64,000 bases of DNA from Phragmites australis (taxonomy: Eukaryota > Streptophyta > Magnoliopsida > Poales > Poaceae): assembly GCF_958298935.1 (NCBI RefSeq), contig NC_084944.1, forward strand, positions 18,135,679 to 18,199,678. The letters are read 5' to 3'. Both the position numbers and the translations under genes were made by a program. Shown one piece after another: positions 45,546 to 56,280 of the stretch (within the stretch, counting starts at the first letter, position 1; each line of letters opens with the position of its first letter). The notes under the pieces were generated by a model. It did no database searches. It was not told the origin of the DNA and was given only the letters and a program-made list of their open reading frames with translations.

Positions 45546-47634
45546 TTAAACGATTAATGCTTCGTTATGGTCGCCGTGTATGTAGGAAGCTTCCTCAGTG
45601 TCATCAATGAGAGGAAGTTCGACATTCTCTCCAAAAGGAGGCAGGTCATCAAATTTGTTGCAGTCTTCTTCGTCGACAGCATCCTCAACACCCACAATCT
45701 TTCGTTTTCCTTGAAGAACCACATGACACTCCTCCTTGTTAGCTGGGTCCGGATCCTTTACATATAAGACTTGTGCAATATCCTTGGTAAGCACAAATGG
45801 TTGTTCTCTGTATCCGACGAGTTTGAGATCCACGGTAGTCATACCATACTTGTGAACCTTGACTCCCCCTAGGAGTCTCACCCATTGGCACCGAAACAGA
45901 GGGACCATCAACTCGCCATATTTAAGCTCCCAAATCTCCTCTATGAATCCATAGTAGGTCTCCCTGTTGCCAGCGCGGTTGTAGGCATCAATACGGACAC
46001 TGCTATTTTGATTAGTTCTCTTGTTGTCTTGTGCTTTCGTATAAAATGTATAGCCATTGATCTCGTATGCTTGGAATGTGCAAATCGTAGTTGATGGGCC
46101 ATTAGACAGTAGTTCCAACAGAGCATCATCGGTATCCTTACCCATCATGTGTTGATGTAACCAATTACCAAAATTATCTCTATGCTTTCTTGCGATCCAA
46201 TCATCTAATTTCGCTGGATTTGTGGAGCGTAGTATGCTCACATGCATATTAACATACGGGCTCACTACAAGTGGCTGTTGCAGAACTGCAAAGTGTGCTT
46301 TAGTGAATGAAACATGATGTTTGATATAGATTGAAGTATGACTTATCTTCCCTTTCCCCTTTAGCCTTCCCTCAAAGCGAGATATAGACATACCAATTGC
46401 GTTCAGTTTCATGTAGTCAATGCAAAACTCAATGACCTCCTCCGTACTCCACCCTTGGGCAATGTAACCTTCTGGGTGACCTCGGTTACGAACATATTTC
46501 TTTAGAACCCCCATAATCCTTTCAAAAGGATACATCTGATGCAGAAACACAGGACGAAGGCTCTTTATCTCACCCACAATGTGAACTATTAGATGGTGCA
46601 TTATATCAAAAAATGTCGGAGGGAAAATAGTCTCAAACTGACATATAGTATGGACCACGTCTTCCTGCAGCTTTGCTAGTTTGTTCGGATCAATAACCTT
46701 CTATGAAATTGCGTTGAAGAACAAACACAACTTTATGATTGCGTCTCGGACCTTATCCGGCAGAATACCTCTAATTGCAACTGGAAGCATCTACGTCATC
46801 ATCATGTGACAATCATGAGACTTCATGACAACTAACTTCTTATCTTTCATGTTTACTAAGCTCCTGATGTTGGAGGAGTAACCAATCAGAATTTTTACAT
46901 CACGCAGGCAACAACATGCAATCATTTCCACATGCATGTATTTTCTCTACTTCCAATCCCAATAGGCAGACAACCTGCTTGGCATGGTACATATTTTTAG
47001 GCAACACGTTCCCCCTTAGAAGCAATTCCCTCAAGAATTCTAACAATTCATTGAAGTCATTATCGGCCCAACCATTGCTAGCCTTCATTTGCATCAGTGC
47101 CAGCACCACATGCAACTTGCTGTGCTCATCTTTACAGTTCGGGTAAACTGGTGTTTTAGAGTCATCTATCATGCGCTGGAACTTTTGATGTTATCTTTCA
47201 CTGGTGAAGTCCCTCTCCCTATCACACAACATTTGCTCTAAGCCGTCTTCATTGTTGCCGACAAAAGTGTCACCTCCATCGTTCTCGACAAAAGTATCTT
47301 CAAATGCCGACATATCAAAGTCTTTGTTAGCTGTCATATCGTTGCTTATGTCTTCTTCGACTGTTGGTTGCCCTTCACGCCCAACATCTTCAAGTTCATC
47401 GTGCTCAGTCCAACGGGTATAGCCAACCTTGAAACCCCTGCGAATCAAGTGTGCACGGATCTGCTCTATGTTTGAAAACGGCTTCTCGTTCTTACATTCG
47501 ACACACGAACAACATATATAGTGATCGACACGCTTCCTTTTTAGCTTCTTGTACACTACGGCATCCCTCAGAAAATCCTCAATGCCAATAAAGAACTCTG
47601 GCCCTTGATCCTTGTACATCCATGACTCGTCCAT
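45546..47634 (-). pseudogene. TNP2-like CACTA transposase, catalytic core deleted
   Basis: The start MDESWMYKDQGPEFFIGIED at 47634, straight after a TTTGCAG acceptor, is the Transpos_assoc N-terminal domain, with CCSCVECKNEKPF as its Cys cluster. It runs through FQRMIDDSKTPVYPNC to HACGNDCMLL (46905). There homology jumps directly to SNIRSLVNMKDKKLVVMKSH, LPVAIRGILPDKVRDAIIKL and the DUF4218/DUF4216 C-terminal part ending near 45546. The Transposase_21 catalytic block normally found between is missing. In-frame stops: TAA at 47191-47193, TAG at 46791-46793 and TAG at 46702-46704. The C-terminal 370-codon stretch is otherwise open. Confidence 0.85.
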
Positions 47635-48604
47635 CTGCAAATAATTATAATTAAACACATTCAACTTATAATCATTAAACTTTGAAAATCTATAACAAAT
47701 TCATTGAATTACCTCGCATCTTGATTGATCCCTATTTGAGGACCCATCTCCTTCCGGTACTTGGGTCGGGTCGGGGGACCCCGCCTTCCAAAGGCTGCCA
47801 CGTCCAATTGCGACCCGTGGGTGGACGTGCCATCCCTACAACACAGTATTCTATCAATTGACTATGTTGATTAATGAACAGAGAAAATCCACTGGATTAT
47901 TATTTAAATTCAAGACTTTGAAAGTATACGCAAACCACATACTAAAAAATTGGAGCTAGATTTTAGGGAACTTTGCAAATACCTCCTTGATTTTTTATTC
48001 TTTGCAAGGATGCCACTCGAATAACAGTTCTAGTGGTTATTTTTTAATTTTTTAATGGCAATAACGGTTCTAGTAGTGACAAATTTACAATTGTCTATAG
48101 ATTTTAATGTACAACCCACGTTTATTTACATACGACTATTAATCTACTCCTTAAATCATCTACAATGAAATCATCTACAATGACAAAATATCGATCTTTC
48201 TCTAATTTCTATCATAATGGAGCTCTTGCTAATTCTAAAATTCAACACCAAAGAACAACCATCTAAATTCAAATCTAGAGCAATATAGCAATTAAATCCA
48301 ACTAAGAATTAAATGTAGATCATCTCTATACATCTAACAATGACAAAGTTGCAAACTTTTTCTAAATTATATCTCAATTGCATCTATAAATCCAAAACTG
48401 TAGAACAAGCACCAAGCATCAACCCTAGAGCAATCTACCAAGTAAATCTATCTAAAAAAGGAATATAGAATATCATATTAACCTTAGAGCACTTGACTCC
48501 TCCAAATCTTGATTCCTTCAACTGTAGAGATGGCAAAAATGACGAACGGTGCTGTTCTGGTGGGCTTGCGACAGCTTTGGTTGCGCTTGGGGAAGAAGGT
48601 GGAC
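47635..48604 (-). other. TNP2 5' leader with probable non-coding exons and introns
   Basis: Between the TATA box near 48605 and the TNP2 ATG at 47634. A minus-strand exon-like segment (about 47835-47715: MARPPTGRNWTWQPLEGG..) ends at a GGTAATT donor. The rest is AT-rich. The assignment rests on position. Confidence 0.35.
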
Positions 48605-48612
48605 TTTATACT
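48605..48612 (-). promoter_or_regulatory. TATA box of CACTA TNP2 gene
   Basis: On the minus strand CAGTATAAAGTCC lies just inside the right subterminal repeats, oriented toward the TNP2 gene, where CACTA promoters usually lie. Confidence 0.45.
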
Positions 48613-48800
48613 GTAGGACCACATCAGTATCGGTTGGTATATGGAACCAGCACTGATAGTGTCTATCAGTACCGGTTCTTAACTCCTCAGTGACTGTTCA
48701 CGCACGAGAGTTTAAAAACCGGTACTGATATGTCAACAGTACCGGTTACTGTTGAACTGGCACTGATGGACCAACACATACATGGTGTTCTGCAATAGCG

Positions 48801-49228
48801 TCAGTCTTTTGATTAAGTCATGTCAAGATTAATGGACATGTGCGTTTGTATATACTAATGAGCTCTAGCCCTTTTGGGACAGTAGGTCAGCTGTATTATA
48901 TACTGACCAATCGATCTCAAGAATATGTATGTGTTAATGCGACGGACTTCGGTAATCCGAAGAAATAAATATTCAAAGAGACTGCAGAATCATCGACCAA
49001 ATGCTAGAACATTTTCTGGTAGTTGGCATGTCCTTGTCATAAACAAATGGGAGAAGATGTCAATTTTCTTAGTCCAATCAATAGTCAAATAATTTTGGTA
49101 CACCTGAGTGGCGGAGGAAAAATTGAGCAAGTAAATGTATATTAGGATTCATGGACAGTTCATCTACAGCTATCAGCTTTCATGTTCGCTCTTTAGCCCC
49201 CCTATACACTCTGGTGATTTTGCAGAAG
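48801..49228. other. upstream region of second NB-ARC-like gene
   Basis: No gene. A TTTTGCAG/AAG acceptor-like site sits directly before the ATG at 49229, so the 5' UTR may contain an intron. An in-frame upstream ATG at 49151 would add 26 residues with no family similarity. Confidence 0.4.
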
Positions 49229-50701
49229 ATGGAAACTGCCATAACTGCGGTTGCAGGTGAACTCGTCAGCCGAATTATCTCCTTCACCATAAACAAGTAC
49301 TACGGGAGCAAAATTTGCTTGGAGGAGGAGGTGGAGAGGTTAAAACATCTCCTGATGAGAGTTCATACCGTTGTGGAGGAGGCAGATGCACGATACATCA
49401 CAAACTCTGGAATGTTGATGCAGCTCAAGGTACTTTCGGAGGCCATGTATAGAGGCTACCATGCGCTGGATACCTTCAAATTCCAGCTCCACAAGGAAAG
49501 TTCCATGAACAAGGTTAGCAACTCACTCTCCTTCTCTTCTGCCAATCCTCTCAAACGTCCTCGCACAATTGTTGATTCAACGAACAAGGGCAAGGTCCTC
49601 AATCTTAAGGTTCATGGAGCATTGGGAAGCCTAGAAACAATTGTTGCTAACATAGCAGAGTTCGTTTCACTTTTGGGTGGGTGTGAACGCATGTCCCGTA
49701 GACCCTACGATGCATATCTTTACATCGACAATTTCATGTTTGGTCGACTTACCGAAAAGCAGAAGCTCTTGAACTTTTTGTTGGATCATAACCCACCTGG
49801 TGCACCAGCAGTCCTTCCAATCATTGGTGGTCTTGCGTTTGGGAAGAAAACTTTGGTTGCTCATGTATGTGCTGATGAGAGGGTGCGATCGCACTTCTCT
49901 TCAATTTTGCATCTGAATGGAGACAACTTTCTGACTGTTCTCGGCCATGAAAGAGCTATATTGGGGATGCAGCTAGTGGTTGTTGAGTTTGTTTCAGAAG
50001 TAGATGATGTGGACTGGAAAGCATTTTATTCATTTGTTACAAGAACGAATAGAAGAAGCAAGGTAATCATAATAAGCAAACTTGAAAGGTTAGCGAGGTT
50101 TGGATCAGTAAGGCCAATTTTCCTTAATTCCTTGTCATATGAGGAGTTCTGGTACCTCTTCAAGATACTTGCATTCGGAAGTGCAAACCCGTCGGAACAT
50201 CCACGACTAGTACAAATAGCAGAAGAATTTGCCATGGATTTGCATATGGGAGGATCACTTGTCGCAGCAAATGCATTAGCCGAAGTATTGAGAGGAAACC
50301 TGAATGCTCAGCTCTGGCTTTGCATATTGGACAGGTGCAGAAGAGTGATTGATAGGAACCTCTCCGTGTATGGTGAGCATCTAAACTTACGTCTTGATCA
50401 AGGTCATGAAGTAGACCTAAGAGACTTTTCTTTGCATCCTGCTTCTCCACTCCGCATCATACCTTGTACTGGTAGCAGAAGCACAACTTATGTTCCAGTG
50501 AAGAAGGAACTACCACAGGTGACCTTTGCAGAACTACTCGTAGATCCTTCCGTTAGGCCAAAAGGAGAATTCAATCTATTGTCATGGGAATCAAGGTTAC
50601 CTCCTTATACTTCTTTTGTTCACTTTGCTCCAAATTGTACTCAAGATATGCCTGAAGGTAGACCTCTATCAGGGAGGAAGCGCCGAGGAGTGACTTTCTA
50701 A
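49229..50701 (+). CDS. NB-ARC-like protein with Rx-type N-terminus, no LRR (490 aa)
   Basis: The ATG at 49229 was chosen because METAITAVAGEL aligns with the start of the 9654-11126 gene and gives the same 490-residue length. Residues 1-90 are the Rx-like helical region (VVEEADARY). PLKRPRT (107-113) is a basic cluster. The P-loop is GGLAFGKKT (200-208), kinase-2-like QLVVVEFVSEVDDVDW (248-263) has Glu in place of the usual first Asp, the RNBS-B-like stretch is RSKVIIISK (276-284), and MGGSLVAANAL lies at 340-350. The C-terminal segment holds LPQVTFAELL, LLSWESRLPPY and the basic tail SGRKRRGVTF. No LRR follows: the next gene is an F-box pseudogene on the other strand. No stop or frameshift. 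An immune-related or regulatory role is inferred from the family only. Confidence 0.87.
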   Translation: METAITAVAGELVSRIISFTINKYYGSKICLEEEVERLKHLLMRVHTVVEEADARYITNSGMLMQLKVLSEAMYRGYHALDTFKFQLHKESSMNKVSNSLSFSSANPLKRPRTIVDSTNKGKVLNLKVHGALGSLETIVANIAEFVSLLGGCERMSRRPYDAYLYIDNFMFGRLTEKQKLLNFLLDHNPPGAPAVLPIIGGLAFGKKTLVAHVCADERVRSHFSSILHLNGDNFLTVLGHERAILGMQLVVVEFVSEVDDVDWKAFYSFVTRTNRRSKVIIISKLERLARFGSVRPIFLNSLSYEEFWYLFKILAFGSANPSEHPRLVQIAEEFAMDLHMGGSLVAANALAEVLRGNLNAQLWLCILDRCRRVIDRNLSVYGEHLNLRLDQGHEVDLRDFSLHPASPLRIIPCTGSRSTTYVPVKKELPQVTFAELLVDPSVRPKGEFNLLSWESRLPPYTSFVHFAPNCTQDMPEGRPLSGRKRRGVTF

Positions 50702-50915
50702 TATTACACATGAAGCCTACCTGATGTAATTATGTTATAGCAGATGTTTTATATTTATATCTATAGCAAAAGTATGTATACCACGAATTTGTCAAGCATA
50801 GGCAAACTTTGATGATAGTAGGCCCTCCAAAACCTTCCCAAAACAGTTAGCATGTGAAACAGTACAATTAGAGATTTTGTCGGCAACCGCAAGTGAATTT
50901 GCGTTCAGTGACATT

Positions 50916-52959
50916 TCACCTGTACTCATACCTGAAAAACTCAGGTTCCTCGCGCCGAATCTGGCTCGGGCATTTGATGCAAATCTGGACAGATGTTATG
51001 CCCTTTGCAACCAAATAGTCTTGCACGGTTGAGCAGGGGATTATCCTCCTCGCATGTGACTTCAACAATTTGGAGGTGCTCACATGTGAATGATCCCTCT
51101 TTTGGCTCACCTATGATTATTGCAGATGCGCTCAGACCATGCTGTAGCAGGAAAAACATGTTATATGATGATAGTTACACATTCCGGCCCCATGTGCATA
51201 ACATTCATGTAATAAAGATTGGTGAGTATGAGAGTTTGAAACACATGCACCTCTGCGAGTTTGAGAGTTAGCTTCTCCAGCATTGGTGAGTTCTGAAGGA
51301 AGACCGTCAATGTAGAGAAGTTTGCACCCAGACACCATTGACCAAGAGTCAGATCTGTAAGATTGCTGAATTTTGGACACCATTGCAATTCTCTGTCCAT
51401 CTCCAGCTGGACAAGATCCAAATAATTAGGATACTGACATAAAACCAGTGCCATATTTCTAGAAAAAAATTCCTAATTCATCCAAGCCTGACAAAAAGGA
51501 GGACGCAAACATTATGTGATTACTACCCTAATTGAGTGATTGCTCGAGAACTTTCAGGTAGCACTATAGCTCTAGAACATAGTTGATGTGAAAAACCCAC
51601 GACACAACCAGAAATCATGTTACCAAAAATAATCGACATTACACAACACAATACTTATTTTTCTCAATGGGAGTCACTAGTTTGGAGATCATTGCTCCAT
51701 GCAAGTTAGGTTGCTATGCTGGAACAAACAACAATGGATAACATTAGGATTGTGACTATCAACAGTTCACTAAAGCACAGTAAGAAGTAATGCCAATCAC
51801 AGTTAAATAATTGCCATAAATTGCATTCACAGTAGAATACCCTGGTGCCAATGTATGGGAAATGCCCAAGTTTCATTCAGAAATCACATCAGCATTCAAG
51901 CTATTTGAGGTGAAAAAAGTTCATGAATCTAAAAATGAGCTGGGCACATGAACTAGATTGCACTGAGTGGGCACTAGACAGCATGAATCGTCGTATAATT
52001 ACATCGTGGAATAGGAACCAAGCCACAGCTTCACACTGTCAGGATATGCAGTGACTCTAGTTTAATTGTGAAGGATCAACGCTTAGGTCCTAATTTCCCG
52101 TATCGATACACACCTGAAGATGCATTGTTATCTAAGACAAGGGAAATTCATTGATAACCAAGCGAGATCAAGAAGCGTACCTTTTTTCCTGGATAATTCA
52201 AGTCCAAGTTTCTAACACCAGAAAGTCCACTGAGAAACTGACGCGTATCGGCTACCACATTTTCCTCCAAGACTCGAATTGATGCTGTCACTAGTGACGT
52301 CATGTTTTGTAGTGAAGGTACTCTGCCCGCAGGACATTCCATGCTCAGATGAACGAGGCTCTGAATAGAAATAGAAGTCTGGTACTCATCTGAGAACCGA
52401 GAGTAATCGATGGTCAAGGCCTTGAGTGTCTGGGAGGAGAACTCCTGATCTATTATGATGGCGTCATACAAGAACATATCTTCCAGTGCGGAACAACCCC
52501 TGTTGAGCTGCTCAAAGAAACCGTGGCGCAGAAAAACGTTGGAGAGCCAATGGGTAAGCCAGCACGACAACCTCCAGAGCCCGAGCCTTCTTCTCCAAAG
52601 CATGGCGGAAGCGTGGGGGTCGTCGCCGTCGGACACCGAGTACCTGAGCCAAAACTTGTCCAACAGGGCGACGGGGTCACGGCGCTCCAGCAATCGGTCG
52701 ACGAAGTTCTTGAACAACACCTCGTCCCGCTCTTCGGTGTCAGACTTGGCGTTGAACTCGAAGAACTCGGCATTGATGCGGGGCAGCGACGCCAGAGGTT
52801 GCGCCAGCGCCGCCCCAGGACGCACGTCTGCACGGCCTGGCGTGCGTTCAGGTGGGAGACGACGCGGAGGATGATGTCGTCGCGGAGGTCGCTGAGCCTG
52901 TCGCCGGCGACGCCCGCAGGGTCTCCGCGCCCCCCGCGCTTGCGAGGCCTTCCCGCCAT
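50916..52959 (-). pseudogene. F-box/LRR/FBD protein, two single-base frameshifts
   Basis: Minus-strand exons: 52959-52181, 51458-51251 and about 51152-50916, joined by GT-AG introns. The start is MAGRPRKRGGRGDPAG, followed by the F-box DRLSDLRDDIILRVVSHLNA (about residues 18-37) and TCVLGRRWRNLWR. A frameshift near 52785 then moves to SLPRINAEFFEF, followed by the LRR-like part (ALTIDYSRFSDEY, LVHLSMECPAG, FLSGLSGVRNLDL; exon 2 SNLTDLTLGQWCLG, NSPMLEKLTLKL). Exon 3 carries the FBD end FTCEHLQIVEVTCEEDNPLL, and a second frameshift near 51024 moves to VQDYLVAKGITSVQICIK. Otherwise the gene order and splice sites are intact, so inactivation looks recent, or the two indels are assembly errors. 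F-box/FBD proteins are SCF ubiquitin-ligase adaptors. Confidence 0.8.
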
Positions 52960-53352
52960 GGGGTCGAGGGCTCGGAGGCGTTTCGTCGAACAGATGGCGT
53001 GCAAGCACACTGCTGCAGATAAGGGATGCGAAATGAAATCAAGAACTATAGAGCCATGAATCCAGAACCAGAAAAGAAGAACTCGGGAGCAGAAAAAGAA
53101 ATTTTATCAAGCGAAAGTTTTGAGCAATCGATTGGCAAAGAAGGATGGAGGAGCAAACCTCGTGTGCTGCGCGCGTATCCCCAACACCACGGAAGATGTG
53201 CAGACGTGCTCGTGTCTTGGGCCTAGCTAATATGCTGCCAGATGGAAAAAAAATGATAGATCCAGCAGGTGCTCTGCAAATATGCTGCATAAAAGATGAA
53301 TCGGCCAGAAGTTAAAAGTTTGATAAATTGATTTGAATTCTTTTACTACTTT

Positions 53353-53818
53353 AGTTGCAACGCAGAATTTGAGTTGAAACACGTTGTTTTTGAACTAAAT
53401 TTTGAGTTGAATTCGTTCACTTTTTTAGCCAAAATGCTGGAAATTGAGTTCAAAGTTGTCTTTTTCACGCGAGAGAAACTAGCCTTGGACGGTGTTTCGC
53501 ATAGAATAACATTATAGTGCGATGTGTCAGTATACTCACAACATACAAAGTATAAAGGAAATGAAGCACTGATTCTTTATTCATTAATTTGAATTTATAA
53601 ATTACAAGTTTCTGATTATATCGCATACACCACATACACACGCATATCGAACTACATCTAACGACTGTGTCCTCTTGGTTCCTGGATTTTGTGATGCTCT
53701 CTGGTTAATTATGTCCATTTATGGACTATATCTGATTAAGCTGCATGTGATGGTCACTTTACTGAAGGTCTCATGAGCCCTGTATAGCTGTAAAAAGAGA
53801 GACACATAGCAATAATAG
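53353..53818. repeat. direct repeat copy 1
   Basis: Similar in the same orientation to 54522-54988. Both contain AGTTGCAA-G-AGAATTTGAGTTGAAA, GGAAATTGAGTTCAAAGTTG, ATTCTTTATTCATT and CCTGTATAGCTGTAAAAAGA, with a divergent middle. On the minus strand each has an acceptor-like TTTTTACAG/CTATACAGGGC followed by a short open frame, which resembles a last exon plus 3' UTR. Confidence 0.75.
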
Positions 53819-54521
53819 CAATATAACAGAGTTAGAAATAAAATAAGTTGATCTCAATATAACATTATCGACCAGTAAGCAACCCGAAGCATCATCGGTC
53901 TCGTATCATTTACCTCAGGCAACAGAGAAGAAAGAGTGAAAAGCCAGGAGCACATCATCTCGCATAGCTACAACTGGTGTCTCAAACAGTCACACATCTA
54001 GGAGCCCAATGATCAGCTTAGCTATTCTGAACCTTCACATCTATCCCTCAACCTCAGCCCATGCATCCTCGGTCATGGCAACAAAGCATCTCACATCCCT
54101 CTTGCCTCTATCATCACCGGCCAAAACATATCGCCATTAGCATATCAAACAAAGCTACAGCCTCACAAATAGGGCAATAATTGCCATTGTCAACCAACAT
54201 TAGGGCAACATGAACCTTACCAATCATCCTCCTTCTCCTTTGGCCTCAGCACACCATCATTGGCCAACAACAGGGATGCCCAACATCGGCAGCATCAACA
54301 CACTCATATCAACAGAAACCAACAAAATGTACCACCAATAGGGCATACAAATACCACTAGCAGCTGACAACACCCACCAATAGGGTATTGAGCAGCGGGG
54401 TAGAACCTCATTGCATCAATTGACCAGCTGAGCACAAACATCCCCCAACTATGCTGGAAACAGCGCGACAGCAACCATCAAGCCACAACAAGGCATCCAA
54501 CAACAGCCTGCTTTTAACAAT
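53819..54521. other. spacer between direct repeats, no gene identified
   Basis: Contains recurrent CCAATAGGG(C/T)AT motifs (about 54165-54390) and many CAACA runs. Short frames without recognisable domains. It may be the body of a small repeat-flanked element or a duplicated intron. Confidence 0.35.
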
Positions 54522-54988
54522 AGTTGCAATGTAGAATTTGAGTTGAAACCCTTTGTTTTTCAACAAAAATTTGAGTTCAATTAGTTGACTTTTTTAGTCA
54601 AAATGCAGGAAATTGAGTTCAAAGTTGCCCATATTGAGCTGAAAGATAGTAAACAATCATGGTGGAAGAGATCGATTTGAGTTAGAGGACTTCTTGTTTC
54701 TTGGAATATAGTGCTTCAAAGCTTTCCGATGGCAAACACTCATTCTTTATTCATTCATTTGAATTCATAAAGTACAAGTTTTCAATGACATCACATACGC
54801 CACATACACACACATATTTAACTACATCTAACGATTGTGTCATCCTGGTTCCTGGGGCTTCATGAAGCTTCTGGTTAGTTATATCCGGCTTTACGGACTA
54901 CCTCCGAATATACTGCATGATGGTCGCTTTACTGATGGTCTCTTGTGCCCTGTATAGCTGTAAAAAGAGAGACACATAGCAATAATAG
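54522..54988. repeat. direct repeat copy 2, ended by an LTR
   Basis: Collinear with 53353-53818. It stops at AGCAATAATAG, exactly where an LTR beginning TGTAATATCC starts (54989). On the minus strand the short open frame after the acceptor reads LYRAQETISKATIMQYIRR then TAG. The family was not recognised. Confidence 0.75.
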
Positions 54989-55617
54989 TGTAATATCCCA
55001 ATCTCTCTGTCATTGTCAAACCGGACCCACTCGTTAGAGACTCCCTCTACCTCCATCCATTCCCCATCCATAACTGAAGTGAAATCAATTTCCACCTGCC
55101 AAATCCGCCCCAAAATCAAGAGAGGAAACCATCGGGACAATTCAAAAGGAATTGCCTTGATCTCCATGACCGTTTTCCGGAGTTTTCCCGCAATTAAGGA
55201 GGAAACTGAGCTGGTAATGGCACCACCACTTTAAAACCCTAGACCTCCTCTAGACTTAGCTCCTCTCATCTATAAATGGCAGCCCTGACCCCTCCCTAAG
55301 CTTCCCTTTCCCTCACCGCGCTCAAGTATGTTTCAGACTCCAGAGAGGCTCCGCGACTCTATCATACCTTCACCGAGCACCACCGTTGTCGCTAAGCCAT
55401 TGCAGCCTTCCACGATGCCGTGCAAGCCCTCAAACAGAACTGCCTACTCCCACTCATCGTCTTCCGCCACTCATCATCGATGCTTGTGCCCAACAGCGCC
55501 GATCCGAGCCTCCAACAATGACGCGGCGCCACCAAAACTCGCCGTCGAGTCATCCCGCACTGGAGAAGAGGTAGGTTCACCCTCTGTCGTCCGATCACAA
55601 ACGTATGGATATGATTG
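54989..55617 (+). mobile_element. LTR fragment (TGTAATATCC type) cut by a gypsy insertion
   Basis: Same layout as the 21114 LTR: TGTRAYATCC start, CTCTCT tract, AAAACCCTAGACC, TATA box (CATCTATAAATGGC, about 55268-55281), C-rich leader and a GAGGTAGGTTCACCCTCTG stretch. It is cut at 55617 by the next element. An open frame of 125 codons (55328-55705) crosses that junction and is not considered a gene. Confidence 0.6.
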
Positions 55618-56234
55618 TGTCGAATATCTAATTATGGGATATATGCGTATAAGGAATGTATCATATACGAACATGGTATGTACAGCACGTATTAAGAAGT
55701 TTTAGATATCACAAAACCGAATCAGCAGTATCTGATACACCCAGAATCACGGAAGTACATATAGGATGGTTCCAATTAGTTACCTAACTCGATGCGGTTA
55801 GTACTCAAAACAGATCTATCTACTTGGACGTCAAGGAAGACAACTCTCTATCGACCACAGCCGGATAGGAGTCGATACGCCCACCCCTATATAAGGTGAA
55901 AAGGCTAGGAGAGAAGGGGGAAGAGAACAACACACAAGGAAAACATAGGAAGAGAGAACTCGAGGCAAGCATCAAGACCCTAGCAGAGAAGGTACTCGGC
56001 GACCTTAGCTTTAGCTTAGATCAGATCTGATATACTCTCTGTAATAGATTTAGCCCTATTGCTTGTACTCGAGATCATCAATATACGACAGCAACACCCC
56101 CATAGGACATAGGGTATTACTCCAATCGGAGGCCCGAACCTGTATACATCGATTGTCCCGTCTTGTGATTAATCCCTGTACTCGATGGTACCCAGTCTAT
56201 TTACGGACACATTGTTAGGAAATAATCTTCGACA
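55618..56234 (+). repeat. 5' LTR of Tat-lineage gypsy (617 bp)
   Basis: Starts TGTCGAA and ends TTCGACA, a perfect 7-bp inverted repeat with TG/CA ends. A TATA box CTATATAAGG lies at about 55887-55896, and CTTGTACTCGAGATCATC near 56062-56080 marks the probable RNA 3' end region. The 5-mer GATTG (55613-55617) would be the target repeat. Confidence 0.85.
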
Positions 56235-56254
56235 ATTGGCGCGTCAGGTAGGGG
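56235..56254 (+). other. primer-binding site region
   Basis: ATTGGCGCGTCAGGTAGGGG directly follows the LTR. The TGGCGC core is typical of tRNA-primed plant gypsy elements. The exact tRNA was not determined. Confidence 0.6.
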
Positions 56255-56280
56255 CCTTCTTCTGCTTTGCAGGATTAATC

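Larger units (their letters stand above)
44979..48800 (-). mobile_element. CACTA transposon with internally deleted TNP2 gene (3.8 kb)
   Basis: The left end CACTACTACAGAACACCACA and the right end (complement CGCTATTGCAGAACACCATG) are terminal inverted repeats, with the right CACTA mutated to CGCTA. The inverted similarity extends about 150 bp inward through subterminal units on CAGTGCCGGTTCTTAA and GAGGAGTTAAGAACCGG. The flanking 3-mers (GTG, TCA) do not match, so the target duplication is eroded or lost. The interior carries a minus-strand TNP2-type gene. Size and gene damage make it non-autonomous. Confidence 0.85.

Noticed and set aside
49151..49228. Upstream ATG extending the second NB-ARC-like protein by 26 residues
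   Set aside because: The extension has no match to the paralogue, and an acceptor-like TTTTGCAG lies just before the internal ATG that aligns with the family start.
52523..53059. 178-codon plus-strand ORF opposite the F-box gene
   Set aside because: Shadow of the GC-rich F-box first exon on the other strand; no domain and biased composition.
55328..55705. 125-codon plus-strand ORF
   Set aside because: It crosses the junction between an LTR fragment and the inserted gypsy LTR at 55618 and has no domain.
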